Below are positions 16,369-24,725 of a DNA stretch of 39,229 nucleotides, piece after piece. This stretch comes from Chryseobacterium luteum (GTDB lineage: Bacteria; Bacteroidota; Bacteroidia; Flavobacteriales; Weeksellaceae). Position 1 is the stretch's first letter. Each line of letters opens with the position of its first letter. The notes below the pieces were generated by a model. The model searched no databases and was not told where the DNA came from. It saw nothing but the letters and a program-made list of their open reading frames with translations. Where the stretch lies: contig NZ_JPRO01000034.1 in NCBI RefSeq assembly GCF_000737785.1, forward strand, positions 1-39,229. The letters are read 5' to 3'. A program made the position numbers and the translations under genes.

Positions 16369-17241
16369 TTACCCTCTCTTCCTGTTTTTGTCCCGGAATT
16401 GCGATGCCGGACAGCCTTCCGTCTTAGAAAATAAGCGGGAAAAGTACGTATGATCGCTGTACCCCAATTCGTACGCAATTTCTTTTACGCTAAGCTGGGT
16501 GAAAGATAAGAGCCTTTTGGCTTCTATCAATACTTGCTGGTGGATCCAGTACTGTGCAGATCTCCCCGTTACCTCTCGGATAACCTCGGTGAGATAACCC
16601 GGTGAAATATTCAAAAGGCCGGCATAGGCTGATGGACTTTTCATGGTTTTAAATTCTTTCCTTACAAGGATTCTGAATTTTCTGGTCAGCTGGGCGGCAC
16701 GGCTTTCACCGGATGCTTCCGTATGGTTTACGCCTAAAAAAATAAGAGTAAACAAGCCTGTAAAAGCATTCACTAATGACCGGACAACAAGAAATCCCTC
16801 TTTGCTGCCCAGCATTTCTTCTGTACAGGACATCTGAAGGATTCCGGCACAGGCATTGAGCTTTTCAGTCCAATTTTCATCAATGGAAACCGGATGTATG
16901 TCAACCAAAGATTCCTCAAAAACCGACCGCACGGCGTCTGAAAGCAGATCTGCCTCCACTGCCATAAACCATCCCGTGACCTCTTCAACCAGAATTCCCT
17001 CGTGAACCTGTCCCGGAAGCAGAAAAAAAACGGAAGTACTACACATCTCTATCATCTTGAAATCAACCATCATTCCGGCTCTTCCACTTTCCAGAAATGC
17101 AAAAATATAATGGCTGTCCCGGTGAATCCCTTTATCGAAAAGATAGTCTTCCGCACTCATAGTGCGGCTTTCAATTCTTTCGATCAGGATACCATGCCGG
17201 GTAATGCTGTTTAAATCGTAAGTGGGAATGGTCTGTTTCAT
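16369..17241 (-). CDS. AraC-family transcriptional regulator
   Basis: A 290-residue protein. The N-terminal ~180 residues form a cupin-like effector domain (GRAGMMVDFKMIEMCSTSVF, FLLPGQVHEG). The C-terminal ~100 residues carry the two-HTH AraC domain: YAGLLNISPGYLTEVIREVTG, then ELGYSDHTYFSRLFSKTEGC. It sits upstream of the SIP-like reductase in the same direction with an 81-bp spacer and probably controls it. Confidence 0.88.
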   Translation of the reverse strand: MKQTIPTYDLNSITRHGILIERIESRTMSAEDYLFDKGIHRDSHYIFAFLESGRAGMMVDFKMIEMCSTSVFFLLPGQVHEGILVEEVTGWFMAVEADLLSDAVRSVFEESLVDIHPVSIDENWTEKLNACAGILQMSCTEEMLGSKEGFLVVRSLVNAFTGLFTLIFLGVNHTEASGESRAAQLTRKFRILVRKEFKTMKSPSAYAGLLNISPGYLTEVIREVTGRSAQYWIHQQVLIEAKRLLSFTQLSVKEIAYELGYSDHTYFSRLFSKTEGCPASQFRDKNRKRG

Positions 17242-17326
17242 ATTTTGGAATCGGTTTACAAAATTATTTATTTCCGGATACAGTTTGAAAAAAAATGCTT
17301 CATTCTAATTTATTTTAAAAGAAGAG

Positions 17327-17620
17327 GGGGTTTAAATTTTTAAAATCCCGCTGATTGGGCAGATGATGCAGATTTTTATAACGGAATTTGTTTAATTTTT
17401 CTTGTTGGACAATCGAAAAGGCGCAAAATTTTTTAAACTGTATGGATGTTTTCAGGCGCAAGAAAATCAAAGATTTTCAGCAAAAAATCTGTAATAAAAA
17501 GTGAGAAATTTTATCTCAGATAAAATCTTTGTGCCCCTGCGATTTTCCAACTATAAAATATAAGTTAAACAGATTTACCAAATAAATCTGCGTAATCTGC
17601 CAGATCTGCGAGAGAGAAAA
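17327..17620. repeat. Family A element interrupted by a nested family B element
   Basis: The left part (17327-~17383: GGGTTTAAATTTTTAAAATC, then CCGCTGATTGGGCAGATG) and the right part (~17579-17616: AAATAAATCTGCGTAATC, then TGCCAGATCTGCGAGAG) are the two halves of the element seen whole at 32578. Between them, ~17384-17578 is a copy of the 5074-5300 element with the same GGATGTTTTCAGGCGCAAGA core. The right end of the outer element is lost. The rest of the 17242-18055 gap shows no convincing gene. Confidence 0.65.
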
Positions 17621-18055
17621 CATGGTATTACTCAAATAACATGCAATAAAATAAGTCCGGTAGCGGGATTTTGCTATTTTTGTATTCCCGGAAGCGGGAT
17701 ATTTCTGCTTTTCCCAGGATAACGATACAAAAACTATGAACCGAAACCAGATGCCGACCATTAAACTGTACAGGAAAAAACACGATGAAGGAGATCAATG
17801 CTGTCTCAAAAATACCTTCTCCTATCTTCAAAACATTCAATACACCTGCTTTTAAGGACTGAAGAATAAAATATTCCGGTTCAGGATGCGATATATTTTT
17901 CAATGTCAGTAATATCGTTTGATTTTTTACGTTTGACAGTAAACCGCAAACCATTTTACCTAACATTAAAAGTTTTATTCATCTAATTTTTTTCCTTAAA
18001 TCAACTTAAATATTCTATTTGGCAGATTTTTACTCCATTAAAATTTTAAACTCAA

Positions 18056-20395
18056 ATGCAAAAATTGTTTTTTAAAACTGCCGTCACCGCCGCTGTACTC
18101 TGTTTCAGCTCCATGGCGCTGGCGCAGCAGAAATACTCAGTAAGCGGTACTGTGAAGGACCATAAGAATGGCGAACTGCTGATCGGGGTTACCGTAAAAG
18201 TAAGCGAAGATCCGTCTATCTCTGTGGTTGCCAATGAATATGGCTTTTACTCACTGTCGCTTCCTGAGGGAAGTTATACAGTGATCGTTTCGTATCCGGG
18301 TTACCGTGATTTTGAGCTGCCTGTAAAGGTTGAGCAGAATACAAAGCTGGACCTGCCGCTCGATCAGGAAGAAAAAGGGGATGAAAAGGTGGGAAAAATT
18401 GATGAAGTCGTTATTTCGGGGATCAAAAAGGATAAAAACCTTACCTCGGCCCAGATGGGAACTGAAACTTTAAGCATCAAGAATATAGAAAAGCTGCCGG
18501 TTTTATTCGGGGAAAGGGATGTCATGAAAACGATACAGCTTTTACCGGGAATCAAGAGCAACGGGGAAGGAAGCAGCGGATTCAGTGTAAGAGGCGGAGC
18601 TACGGACCAGAACCTGATCTTACTGGATGAAGCGCCTGTTTATAACGCTTCGCATCTATTGGGATTTTTCAGTACGTTCAACAGTGATGCACTGAAAGAT
18701 GCCAGCATTATCAAGGGAAACAGCCCTGCCCAGTACGGAGGACGGCTTTCTTCTGTGATGGACGTTAAGATGAAGGATGGGAACAACAAGGATTACAATG
18801 TGAATGGAGGCATCGGGCTGATCAGCAGCAGACTGAGTGTGGAAGGCCCTATTCAGAAGGAAAAATCTTCATTTATCGTTTCGGGAAGAAGAACATATGC
18901 CGACCTGTTTCTTAAAACAAGTGATGAGTATAAGGACAGTAAGCTGTACTTTTATGATCTTAATCTGAAAGCCAATTATCAGATCAATCAAAACAACCGC
19001 CTTTATCTGTCCGGGTATTTCGGAAGAGATGTTCTGGGATTGGGCGATACGTTCTCCACAGACTGGGGAAATACAACCGCTACACTGCGTTGGAACAGCA
19101 TCATCAGCAGTAAGCTGTTTTCCAATACTTCATTAATTTACAGCAATTATAATTACAAAATCAGCCTGAAAAGCAACAATAATACTTTTGGGTTAAATTC
19201 CCAGATCGAGGACTGGAATCTTAAGCAGGATTTTACGTGGTTTGCCGGAAACAAGCATTCGGTACGTTTCGGGCTTCAGTCTATTTACCATACGATCACC
19301 CCGAGCAGTGCTTCCGGTACGAGTGTGAGCAGCTTTCCGAGAAATCCTAGAAAGTCATGGGAAAATGCGGTGTATATCAATGATGATTTTAAAGCCACTG
19401 ATAAACTGACCGTAAATTATGGCTTAAGGCTTTCTACCTTCAGTATTTTAGGCGGTGATACCTATAATACGTATGACAACGGAGTGATTACAGACAGCAG
19501 GTTTCTGGAAAAGGGAAAATTCGGGAAGACCTATTTTAATCTGGAGCCGAGAATTACTGCCAATTACCGTATCAATGAGGTAAGCAGCATCAAGGCAGGA
19601 TATTCCCGCAATACGCAGAACCTCCATCTTCTGAGCAACAGCAGCAGCGGAAATCCTACGGACCAGTGGATAGGAAGCAGCTACAGCGTAAAACCTGAAA
19701 TAGCCGACCAGATCAGTGCCGGATACAGCAGAAACTTCAACAACAACAATTATGAACTGAATGCGGAGATCTATTATAAATCCATGCAGAACCAGATCGA
19801 CTTTAAAAACGGTGCCCAGATCACGTTTGATACGGCAGCAGATGTAGAAAGTGAATTGCTGTACGGTAAAGGAAGAGCCTACGGACTGGAACTGATCGCC
19901 AAGAAGAAAAGCGGAAGACTGACGGGATGGATCTCCTACACTTTGTCTAAAACGGAACGTAAAATAAACGGGATCAACGATAATGACTGGTATAATGCCA
20001 GAATGGATAAAACCCACGACATTTCTATCGTTGCCACTTACGAGCTGAATAAAAAATGGTCTTTATCCGGATTATTCCTTTACAGTACAGGAAATGCCGT
20101 TACCTTCCCTACCGCAAAGTATGAGCTGAACGGGCAGACCATATTCCAGTACAGCAGCAGGAATGCAGACCGTATGCCTGCCTACCACAGGATGGATCTG
20201 AGCGCCACCTATGAACCGGAATCCACCAAACGTTTCAAAGGTTCCTGGTCATTTGGCATTTATAATCTCTACGGCCGTGAAAATGCCTACACGATTACGT
20301 TTGAAGACAATCCGAACAACCCGGGAACAACGCGGGCTATGCAGACTTCACTGTTCCGCTGGGTACCCAACATCACTTATAATTTCAAATTTTAG
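18056..20395 (+). CDS. TonB-dependent receptor with carboxypeptidase-D-like N-terminal domain
   Basis: A 779-residue outer-membrane protein. A signal peptide ends at ~residue 24 (ALAQQ). Residues ~28-110 form a CarboxypepD_reg-like domain (VSGTVKDHKNGELLIGVTVK). Residues ~120-240 form the plug (GFSVRGGATDQNLILLDEAP). The rest is the beta-barrel, ending in aromatic FKF. It imports a ligand with TonB energy. The DUF4249 lipoprotein starts 3 bp after the stop, so the two are one operon and likely partners. This receptor/DUF4249 pairing is common in Bacteroidetes, but the substrate cannot be read from sequence. Confidence 0.9.
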   Translation: MQKLFFKTAVTAAVLCFSSMALAQQKYSVSGTVKDHKNGELLIGVTVKVSEDPSISVVANEYGFYSLSLPEGSYTVIVSYPGYRDFELPVKVEQNTKLDLPLDQEEKGDEKVGKIDEVVISGIKKDKNLTSAQMGTETLSIKNIEKLPVLFGERDVMKTIQLLPGIKSNGEGSSGFSVRGGATDQNLILLDEAPVYNASHLLGFFSTFNSDALKDASIIKGNSPAQYGGRLSSVMDVKMKDGNNKDYNVNGGIGLISSRLSVEGPIQKEKSSFIVSGRRTYADLFLKTSDEYKDSKLYFYDLNLKANYQINQNNRLYLSGYFGRDVLGLGDTFSTDWGNTTATLRWNSIISSKLFSNTSLIYSNYNYKISLKSNNNTFGLNSQIEDWNLKQDFTWFAGNKHSVRFGLQSIYHTITPSSASGTSVSSFPRNPRKSWENAVYINDDFKATDKLTVNYGLRLSTFSILGGDTYNTYDNGVITDSRFLEKGKFGKTYFNLEPRITANYRINEVSSIKAGYSRNTQNLHLLSNSSSGNPTDQWIGSSYSVKPEIADQISAGYSRNFNNNNYELNAEIYYKSMQNQIDFKNGAQITFDTAADVESELLYGKGRAYGLELIAKKKSGRLTGWISYTLSKTERKINGINDNDWYNARMDKTHDISIVATYELNKKWSLSGLFLYSTGNAVTFPTAKYELNGQTIFQYSSRNADRMPAYHRMDLSATYEPESTKRFKGSWSFGIYNLYGRENAYTITFEDNPNNPGTTRAMQTSLFRWVPNITYNFKF

Positions 20396-20398
20396 ATC

Positions 20399-21214
20399 AT
20401 GAAGAATATCATTTTTATCATATTATCGCTGTTTTTACTAACTTCCTGTGAAAAGGAGATCGATCTTGACCTGGATGACAGGAGTGGAAACATCGTCATA
20501 GAAGGCAATATAACGAACCAGCCGGGACCTTATACTGTAAGAATCACGAAGTCCGTAGCTTTTACCCAAAGCAACCAGTACCCTGCAGTTACCGGTGCAC
20601 AGGTTGTTTTAAGTGACAATACGGGGCAGACAGAAACCTTACAGTATGTGGGTGACGGAAATTATATAACTACAGCTTTTGCCGGGGTGACGGGCAGAAC
20701 ATATACCCTGAAAATACAGGCTGAAGGAAAACAGTATACAGCGCAAAGCACAATGCCCGAAGTTGTCAACCTTGATGGCCTGATGCAGGATTCTTTTACT
20801 TTCGGGGGCGAAACTACCTATACTCTTTTACCGGTTTTTACTGATCCTGCAGCGCTGGGCAACCGCTATCTTTTCAATTTTACGATTAACAGTATGTCCA
20901 AAAAAACATTTGAAGTATTTTCTGACAATATTAATAACGGATTGGTTAATCAAAGACCTTTATTCCTTCCGAATGAGGACACGGATGATGATCCCACCGA
21001 CCATAAGGTAGTGCCCGGAGATACTGTTTATGTAGAAATGCAGTCTATTGACCATACTATATTCACCTATTATTCTGCTCTCCTGGAGATTTCAGGGGAC
21101 GGCGGAGCCGGCGGGGGTGTTACTCCTTCCAATCCTCCAAGCAATATCAATAACGGTGCTTTGGGCTATTTTTCGGCGCATACGGTGCAGAAAAAAAGTA
21201 TTGTGATTCAGTAG
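20399..21214 (+). CDS. DUF4249-type lipoprotein, partner of the upstream TonB receptor
   Basis: A 271-residue lipoprotein: signal peptide and lipobox LLTSC, with Cys at about residue 17 followed by EKEID. The immunoglobulin-like beta repeats (GNIVIEGNITNQPGPYTVRI; YTLKIQAEGKQYTAQSTMPE) match the DUF4249 pattern. It should sit on the outer membrane next to the receptor, possibly as a surface ligand-binding lid. This role is inferred by analogy with SusD-like partners. A strong terminator follows. Confidence 0.85.
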   Translation: MKNIIFIILSLFLLTSCEKEIDLDLDDRSGNIVIEGNITNQPGPYTVRITKSVAFTQSNQYPAVTGAQVVLSDNTGQTETLQYVGDGNYITTAFAGVTGRTYTLKIQAEGKQYTAQSTMPEVVNLDGLMQDSFTFGGETTYTLLPVFTDPAALGNRYLFNFTINSMSKKTFEVFSDNINNGLVNQRPLFLPNEDTDDDPTDHKVVPGDTVYVEMQSIDHTIFTYYSALLEISGDGGAGGGVTPSNPPSNINNGALGYFSAHTVQKKSIVIQ

Positions 21215-21235
21215 ATTATTATAATCAACCTGTAT

Positions 21236-21273
21236 AAAAAGGCTATTCCTAATGATTGGAGTAGCCTTTTTTT
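21236..21273 (+). terminator. Intrinsic terminator of the TonB receptor/DUF4249 operon
   Basis: AAAAGGCTATTCC pairs with GGAGTAGCCTTTT (one G-U pair) across a short loop, followed by a T-run. It begins ~22 bp after the stop. Confidence 0.85.
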
Positions 21274-21339
21274 AGCTATACCATTAAAATTATCTGAATT
21301 TCTCTTAATCTGAATTTGGAGTAAGGATAAAGTAAATAC

Positions 21340-21460
21340 AATGACAGACAAGGATTTATAAAGTATTCTGTTGATTTTTAAGTTAAACAAAGCCGTTTCA
21401 CTTAAGTAATACATGGGAGATATTCCGTAATTTTTTCTGAAAAGGTTTATCCGGGCTGAT
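21340..21460 (-). pseudogene. Possible degenerate AraC-type HTH fragment
   Basis: In one minus-strand frame the translation contains NLFRKNYGISPMYYL followed by LKINRIL. This resembles the FKKxxGxSPxxYLxxxRLxxAKxLL segment of AraC regulators. No start, upstream domain or second HTH can be found, so at most it is a remnant. Otherwise the 448-bp gap between 21215 and 21662 holds only the terminator and AT-rich DNA. Confidence 0.25.
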
Positions 21461-21662
21461 TTGGTGTAATTCACGTTTACAGAATTACAAAAAACGCCTG
21501 AACAAATTAATAAATAACTGATAAACAAATAATTAATTTTAATAGGTATTTCTACCGAAGGTGATTTTTGGTTGTTTACACTCTAAAATCCGGATCTTTT
21601 TCTTCGTTCCTTTGAATTGTTCAATAAGTAAAGATTTACAAAACCAACCAAAAAACAAAACT

Positions 21663-22322
21663 ATGGAAACAATTCAAATTACAAAAACCGAAGTAGGCTT
21701 CAAAGATCCGTTCGAACGCGTTATTTCAACAGCAAAAGCAGGAGGAGAAGCCAAAGAGTCTTATTCCATTGAAGTGGCAGGAGAAGGACAGCTTACAGGG
21801 CTTTCCTACACTATACCGCCATTCACTCAGGGAAGAATCACAGCTTCTCTTCAGATATCTGCGATGTCCAGCCAGGATGTAAGAAATCTGAATGACCTGG
21901 CAATAAGCATGCTGAATGCCACCTACAAGGAAGAGGTTAAAGAATACGAAAAAACATCGGCAAGTGCCAATCTGTCTGTCTGGACCTGGTTCTTCGGCGG
22001 CGGCGGTGCTTCTGCTTCTTATGAAAAAACAAAGGAATCTATGAAATCCAAAGGGCTTACGGAAGCTCAGATCACAACATTAATGGATGCTTTTCTTGAA
22101 AAGGCAAAGCAGATGTCTACTGTAAATATTGACTTCTACGTGAATAATTCAGCCAATGACTTTTCCGTTTCGGGTGACCTGTTTCTGTATACTGTTTCGG
22201 GAACGATCAAAACTGAAAAAGGAACGTCGCAGTACCGTATGCTGGCCGACCAGGCTTCTGCAGGCAACCCTCCTCCATCAGGCGGCGGAGCTCCTTCTTC
22301 GGGAACCATTAAACTGAACTAA
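21663..22322 (+). CDS. Hypothetical protein with a glycine-rich hairpin and Pro/Gly tail
   Basis: The ATG at 21663 (METIQITKTEVGFKDPF) is chosen; an upstream GTG extension has no coding character. This gives 219 residues with no signal peptide. The N-terminal half is beta-like (LTGLSYTIPPFTQGRITASL). Near the centre lies an unusual segment, VWTWFFGGGGASASYEK, followed by a helix (LTEAQITTLMDAFLEKAKQM) and beta strands (VNIDFYVNN ... FSVSGDLFLYTVSGTIK). The tail is PPPSGGGAPSSG. I do not recognise the family. The amphipathic/glycine-rich centre could be a membrane-inserting loop, but that is speculation. It is convergent with an orphan Hcp/TssD gene. Confidence 0.75.
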   Translation: METIQITKTEVGFKDPFERVISTAKAGGEAKESYSIEVAGEGQLTGLSYTIPPFTQGRITASLQISAMSSQDVRNLNDLAISMLNATYKEEVKEYEKTSASANLSVWTWFFGGGGASASYEKTKESMKSKGLTEAQITTLMDAFLEKAKQMSTVNIDFYVNNSANDFSVSGDLFLYTVSGTIKTEKGTSQYRMLADQASAGNPPPSGGGAPSSGTIKLN

Positions 22323-22343
22323 CTATAAGTTTATATAAGATGA

Positions 22344-22380
22344 TTAAAATCCGGAACGGTTTCACCGTTCCGGATTTTAA
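22344..22380 (+). terminator. Strong terminator with perfect 16-bp arms
   Basis: TTAAAATCCGGAACGG (22344-22359) and CCGTTCCGGATTTTAA (22365-22380) pair perfectly over a 5-nt loop. It lies just after the hypothetical gene ending at 22322, and A/T runs at both ends could let it act in both directions. Confidence 0.85.
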
Positions 22381-22474
22381 TATAATAAATGCCGTTTTTT
22401 AGTAAATGTCTAAATCTGCAATCCTCAATTTAACAGGGAAATCAGCCGGCACCTTCTGTTAACTATATTATAAA

Positions 22475-22521
22475 CAAAAAAAAGACAGAACGGTATCCTA
22501 ATCTGGATAACCATTCTGTCT
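22475..22521 (-). terminator. Intrinsic terminator of the tssD gene
   Basis: On the minus strand AGACAGAATGG-TTATCC pairs with GGATACCGTTCTGTCT (one bulge, one wobble), followed by eight T residues. It begins ~26 bp past the tssD stop. Confidence 0.8.
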
Positions 22522-22547
22522 GATATTTTCAATTTAAGAAAGTATTC

Positions 22548-22955
22548 TTAAGAGCTAGGCCACTCTCCTTTGTAAGAAGAAGTTCCAAGATCTATCTGTT
22601 CTGCACTGATTACGAAAGTAACATACATACTGTTCTCATCTATTGCATTGAAATCCACTTCATGCTGGATCACGTATCCGTTCTCCCATTTCAAAGTGGT
22701 TAATGTACCTTCTTCGTGAGATTTGTTGAACGTTACCTCTCCGCTTGTAGGCTTATATTTTCCGTTCAGAAGACTTTCCAGAATGTCTGATTTTTCAGTA
22801 GCTTCCACTGTGATTTTGATAAGAGCATTAGAAGGATCTGATGCTACTCTTCCCGATACATCTGTGGAACGTGATACGCTGTAATTAAGTTTTAGTAATT
22901 TCTGCCCTTCACCTCCATTGAATTTTAAGATTCCTCTTGAATTTTTTTCTGCCAT
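22548..22955 (-). CDS. tssD: Type VI secretion tube protein TssD/Hcp, Bacteroidetes type
   Basis: A 135-residue protein. The layout GQKLLKLNYSVSRSTDVSGRVASDPSNALIKITVE (in pieces across residues ~15-50), followed by the alternating strands of ESLLNGKYKPTSGEVTF and the closing VIQHEVDFNA and MYVTFVISAEQIDLG, matches the TssD/Hcp tube protein of the T6SS-iii found in Bacteroidetes. Hcp rings stack into the tube that is fired by the machine. No sheath, baseplate or ATPase gene is in the window, so this is an orphan copy. Orphan Hcp proteins often serve as effector carriers, but nothing here shows that. Confidence 0.8.
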   Translation of the reverse strand: MAEKNSRGILKFNGGEGQKLLKLNYSVSRSTDVSGRVASDPSNALIKITVEATEKSDILESLLNGKYKPTSGEVTFNKSHEEGTLTTLKWENGYVIQHEVDFNAIDENSMYVTFVISAEQIDLGTSSYKGEWPSS

Positions 22956-23004
22956 GATTGTAAATTTTAATCGTTAATATTTTGTGATCTGGTTTCTATG
23001 TCAC

Positions 23005-23012
23005 CAAATATA
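23005..23012 (-). promoter_or_regulatory. -7 box of the tssD gene
   Basis: Exact TATATTTG on the minus strand, 50 bp before the tssD start. No clear -33 TTG at the usual spacing. Confidence 0.45.
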
Positions 23013-23159
23013 GAAGTAGTAAACGTATAAAAAAGGGATTTAAGCATTAATCTCAGAAAGTGTAGTACTACTACTACTAACGACCGTTAGGTTTTTTTGC
23101 TGCTAAAAATCAAATAATTACCATTAAAAAAAGAATCAGGTTCATTCCGGACGGAACAA

Positions 23160-24725
23160 TTACTTTGATCCGAAATATTTTTTAAGGTCTGAAATATTTT
23201 TTATTTTAAGCTCCTGAGACTGTGTCCTGCGCATCATCAGCGCGTAAGAATTGTTAAAACCAAGAGGCTTTAACCACTGAATTCCGTACTGCTTTCCAAA
23301 TTCCGAATTAACATAGGCATACGTTTTATCAGCGCTTTGACTTACATCTTCAAGGGTTTGCGGTGATGGTTTTAAAAGGACCAGAAGCCCGGTTCCCGTA
23401 TATTCAGGATAGAAATCAATGGCATCATTCATCAGGGCATCGAAACAGATCTTGGTACCTCCCAGCCCTGTTTTTGTTTCCACTTTATAGTCTGTGTAGC
23501 CTTCAATAAGCATTTTATACATTTCTGCAAGAATATACTGCTCACCAAAGATCTTTGAGCCGATCCGCACTGTTCCGGAATTTCCTTTTACTGAATTTTT
23601 ATATAAATTATTTTTAATTAAAAAGTCTTTTGCAATTTTTTCCGGTGTCTGTTTCAGGTAATCTGATTTATAGTTCAGATCAGTCATAACCGAATCGTTG
23701 AATTTACCCGCCAGTTTATTTAATGTTTCTTCCAGTTCAGGAAATTTTTTCAGTGTTTTTGTCTTGATGATCGGTGCAGCATAATACGGCGGAAATATTT
23801 TTTTGTCATCATTCAGGACGTACAGATCAAAAGCTTTGATCCTGCCATCGGTAGAATATCCACTGATGAGATCCAGCTCTTTTTCGTAAGCCGCTTTGTA
23901 CATAATGGCATCATTGACAACCACAGGATTTACATTAAGCCCATACACAGAACGCAAGCCGAGATCCCCATCCTGCCGTCCCATAAATTCAGGCGTAAAA
24001 CCTGCTTTAATTTTATTCCCCGAAACGGAACTGAATACATAAGCTGCCCCCACAATGATCAGGACCGCAGGAATTATATATTTTAATTTCTGAAACAACC
24101 GGTATCCTGATTTCTGTACAATGGCAATACCCTGATCGAGCAAAACAGCCAGCAACGCAGCAGGAATGGCACCGGCCAGGATCATATTGGTATTGTTCAA
24201 GGAAATTCCTCCAAAAATAAATTCGCCCAAACCGCCTGCTGCAACAAATGACGCCAATGTGGCTACTCCCACATTGATAACGGCTGCCGTTCTGATTCCC
24301 GCAATGATAACGGGCATAGCCAAAGGAAGTTCAACTTTAAAAAGAAGCTTCCGCCTGCTCATTCCCATTGCTGTTGCCGCTTCAATAACGGTGGGACTTA
24401 CTTCTGTAATTCCTGTATAGGTGTTGCGGATAATGGGTAAAAGAGCGTAAATCAATAAAGCAATAATAGCCGGCCTGGCCCCGATTCCAAAAGCAGGAAT
24501 CATGAACCCCAACAGCGCGATACTGGGAATGGTCTGCAAAATACCTGCAACCCCAAGCACAGGACCTGAAAACTTCCTTTTCCTGGCAATGAGTATGCCC
24601 AAAGGGACACCGATAATAATAGCCAGAATTAATGACAGAAATGTGAGCCCGAGATGCTGTACAACCTGGGTAAGTAATTTTTCCTGCTGCTCAATAATAA
24701 ACTGCCAAAGACTTTGCTGCGTCAT
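23160..24725 (-). CDS. egtU: ABC importer permease/substrate-binding fusion, likely ergothioneine (EgtU-like)
   Basis: A 521-residue fusion of the ProW/OpuB type. Residues 1-~215 are the permease, with an EAA-like loop (AATAMGMSRRKLLFKVELP, about 115-134). Residues ~216-232 are a further membrane segment. Residues ~238-521 are the OpuAC-like binding domain. The lobes are in swapped order: the part usually second (KAGFTPEFMGRQDG ... FPPYYAAPII) comes first at ~238-376, and the part usually first (RIGSKIFGEQYILAEM ... YPEYTGTGLL) comes last at ~383-521. It overlaps the ATPase gene by 4 bp (ATGA). Homologues are often annotated as osmoprotectant transporters. Because egtD and egtB lie directly upstream, ergothioneine is the likely substrate, as for EgtUV in pneumococcus and Helicobacter. 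Substrate is inferred. Confidence 0.75.
   Translation of the reverse strand: MTQQSLWQFIIEQQEKLLTQVVQHLGLTFLSLILAIIIGVPLGILIARKRKFSGPVLGVAGILQTIPSIALLGFMIPAFGIGARPAIIALLIYALLPIIRNTYTGITEVSPTVIEAATAMGMSRRKLLFKVELPLAMPVIIAGIRTAAVINVGVATLASFVAAGGLGEFIFGGISLNNTNMILAGAIPAALLAVLLDQGIAIVQKSGYRLFQKLKYIIPAVLIIVGAAYVFSSVSGNKIKAGFTPEFMGRQDGDLGLRSVYGLNVNPVVVNDAIMYKAAYEKELDLISGYSTDGRIKAFDLYVLNDDKKIFPPYYAAPIIKTKTLKKFPELEETLNKLAGKFNDSVMTDLNYKSDYLKQTPEKIAKDFLIKNNLYKNSVKGNSGTVRIGSKIFGEQYILAEMYKMLIEGYTDYKVETKTGLGGTKICFDALMNDAIDFYPEYTGTGLLVLLKPSPQTLEDVSQSADKTYAYVNSEFGKQYGIQWLKPLGFNNSYALMMRRTQSQELKIKNISDLKKYFGSK

Noticed and set aside
17628..17966. 112-codon minus-strand ORF in the gap before the TonB receptor
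   Set aside because: No recognisable motif, odd composition, and it borders a repeat element; more likely chance or a remnant.
19448..20017. 189-codon minus-strand ORF
   Set aside because: Shadow of the TonB receptor barrel region.
22548..22955. Full type VI secretion locus around tssD
   Set aside because: No sheath, baseplate, ClpV or membrane-complex gene within the window.
23060..23082. Short ACT triplet run (TACTACTACTACTA)
   Set aside because: Only four or five units in a spacer; too short to claim a function.
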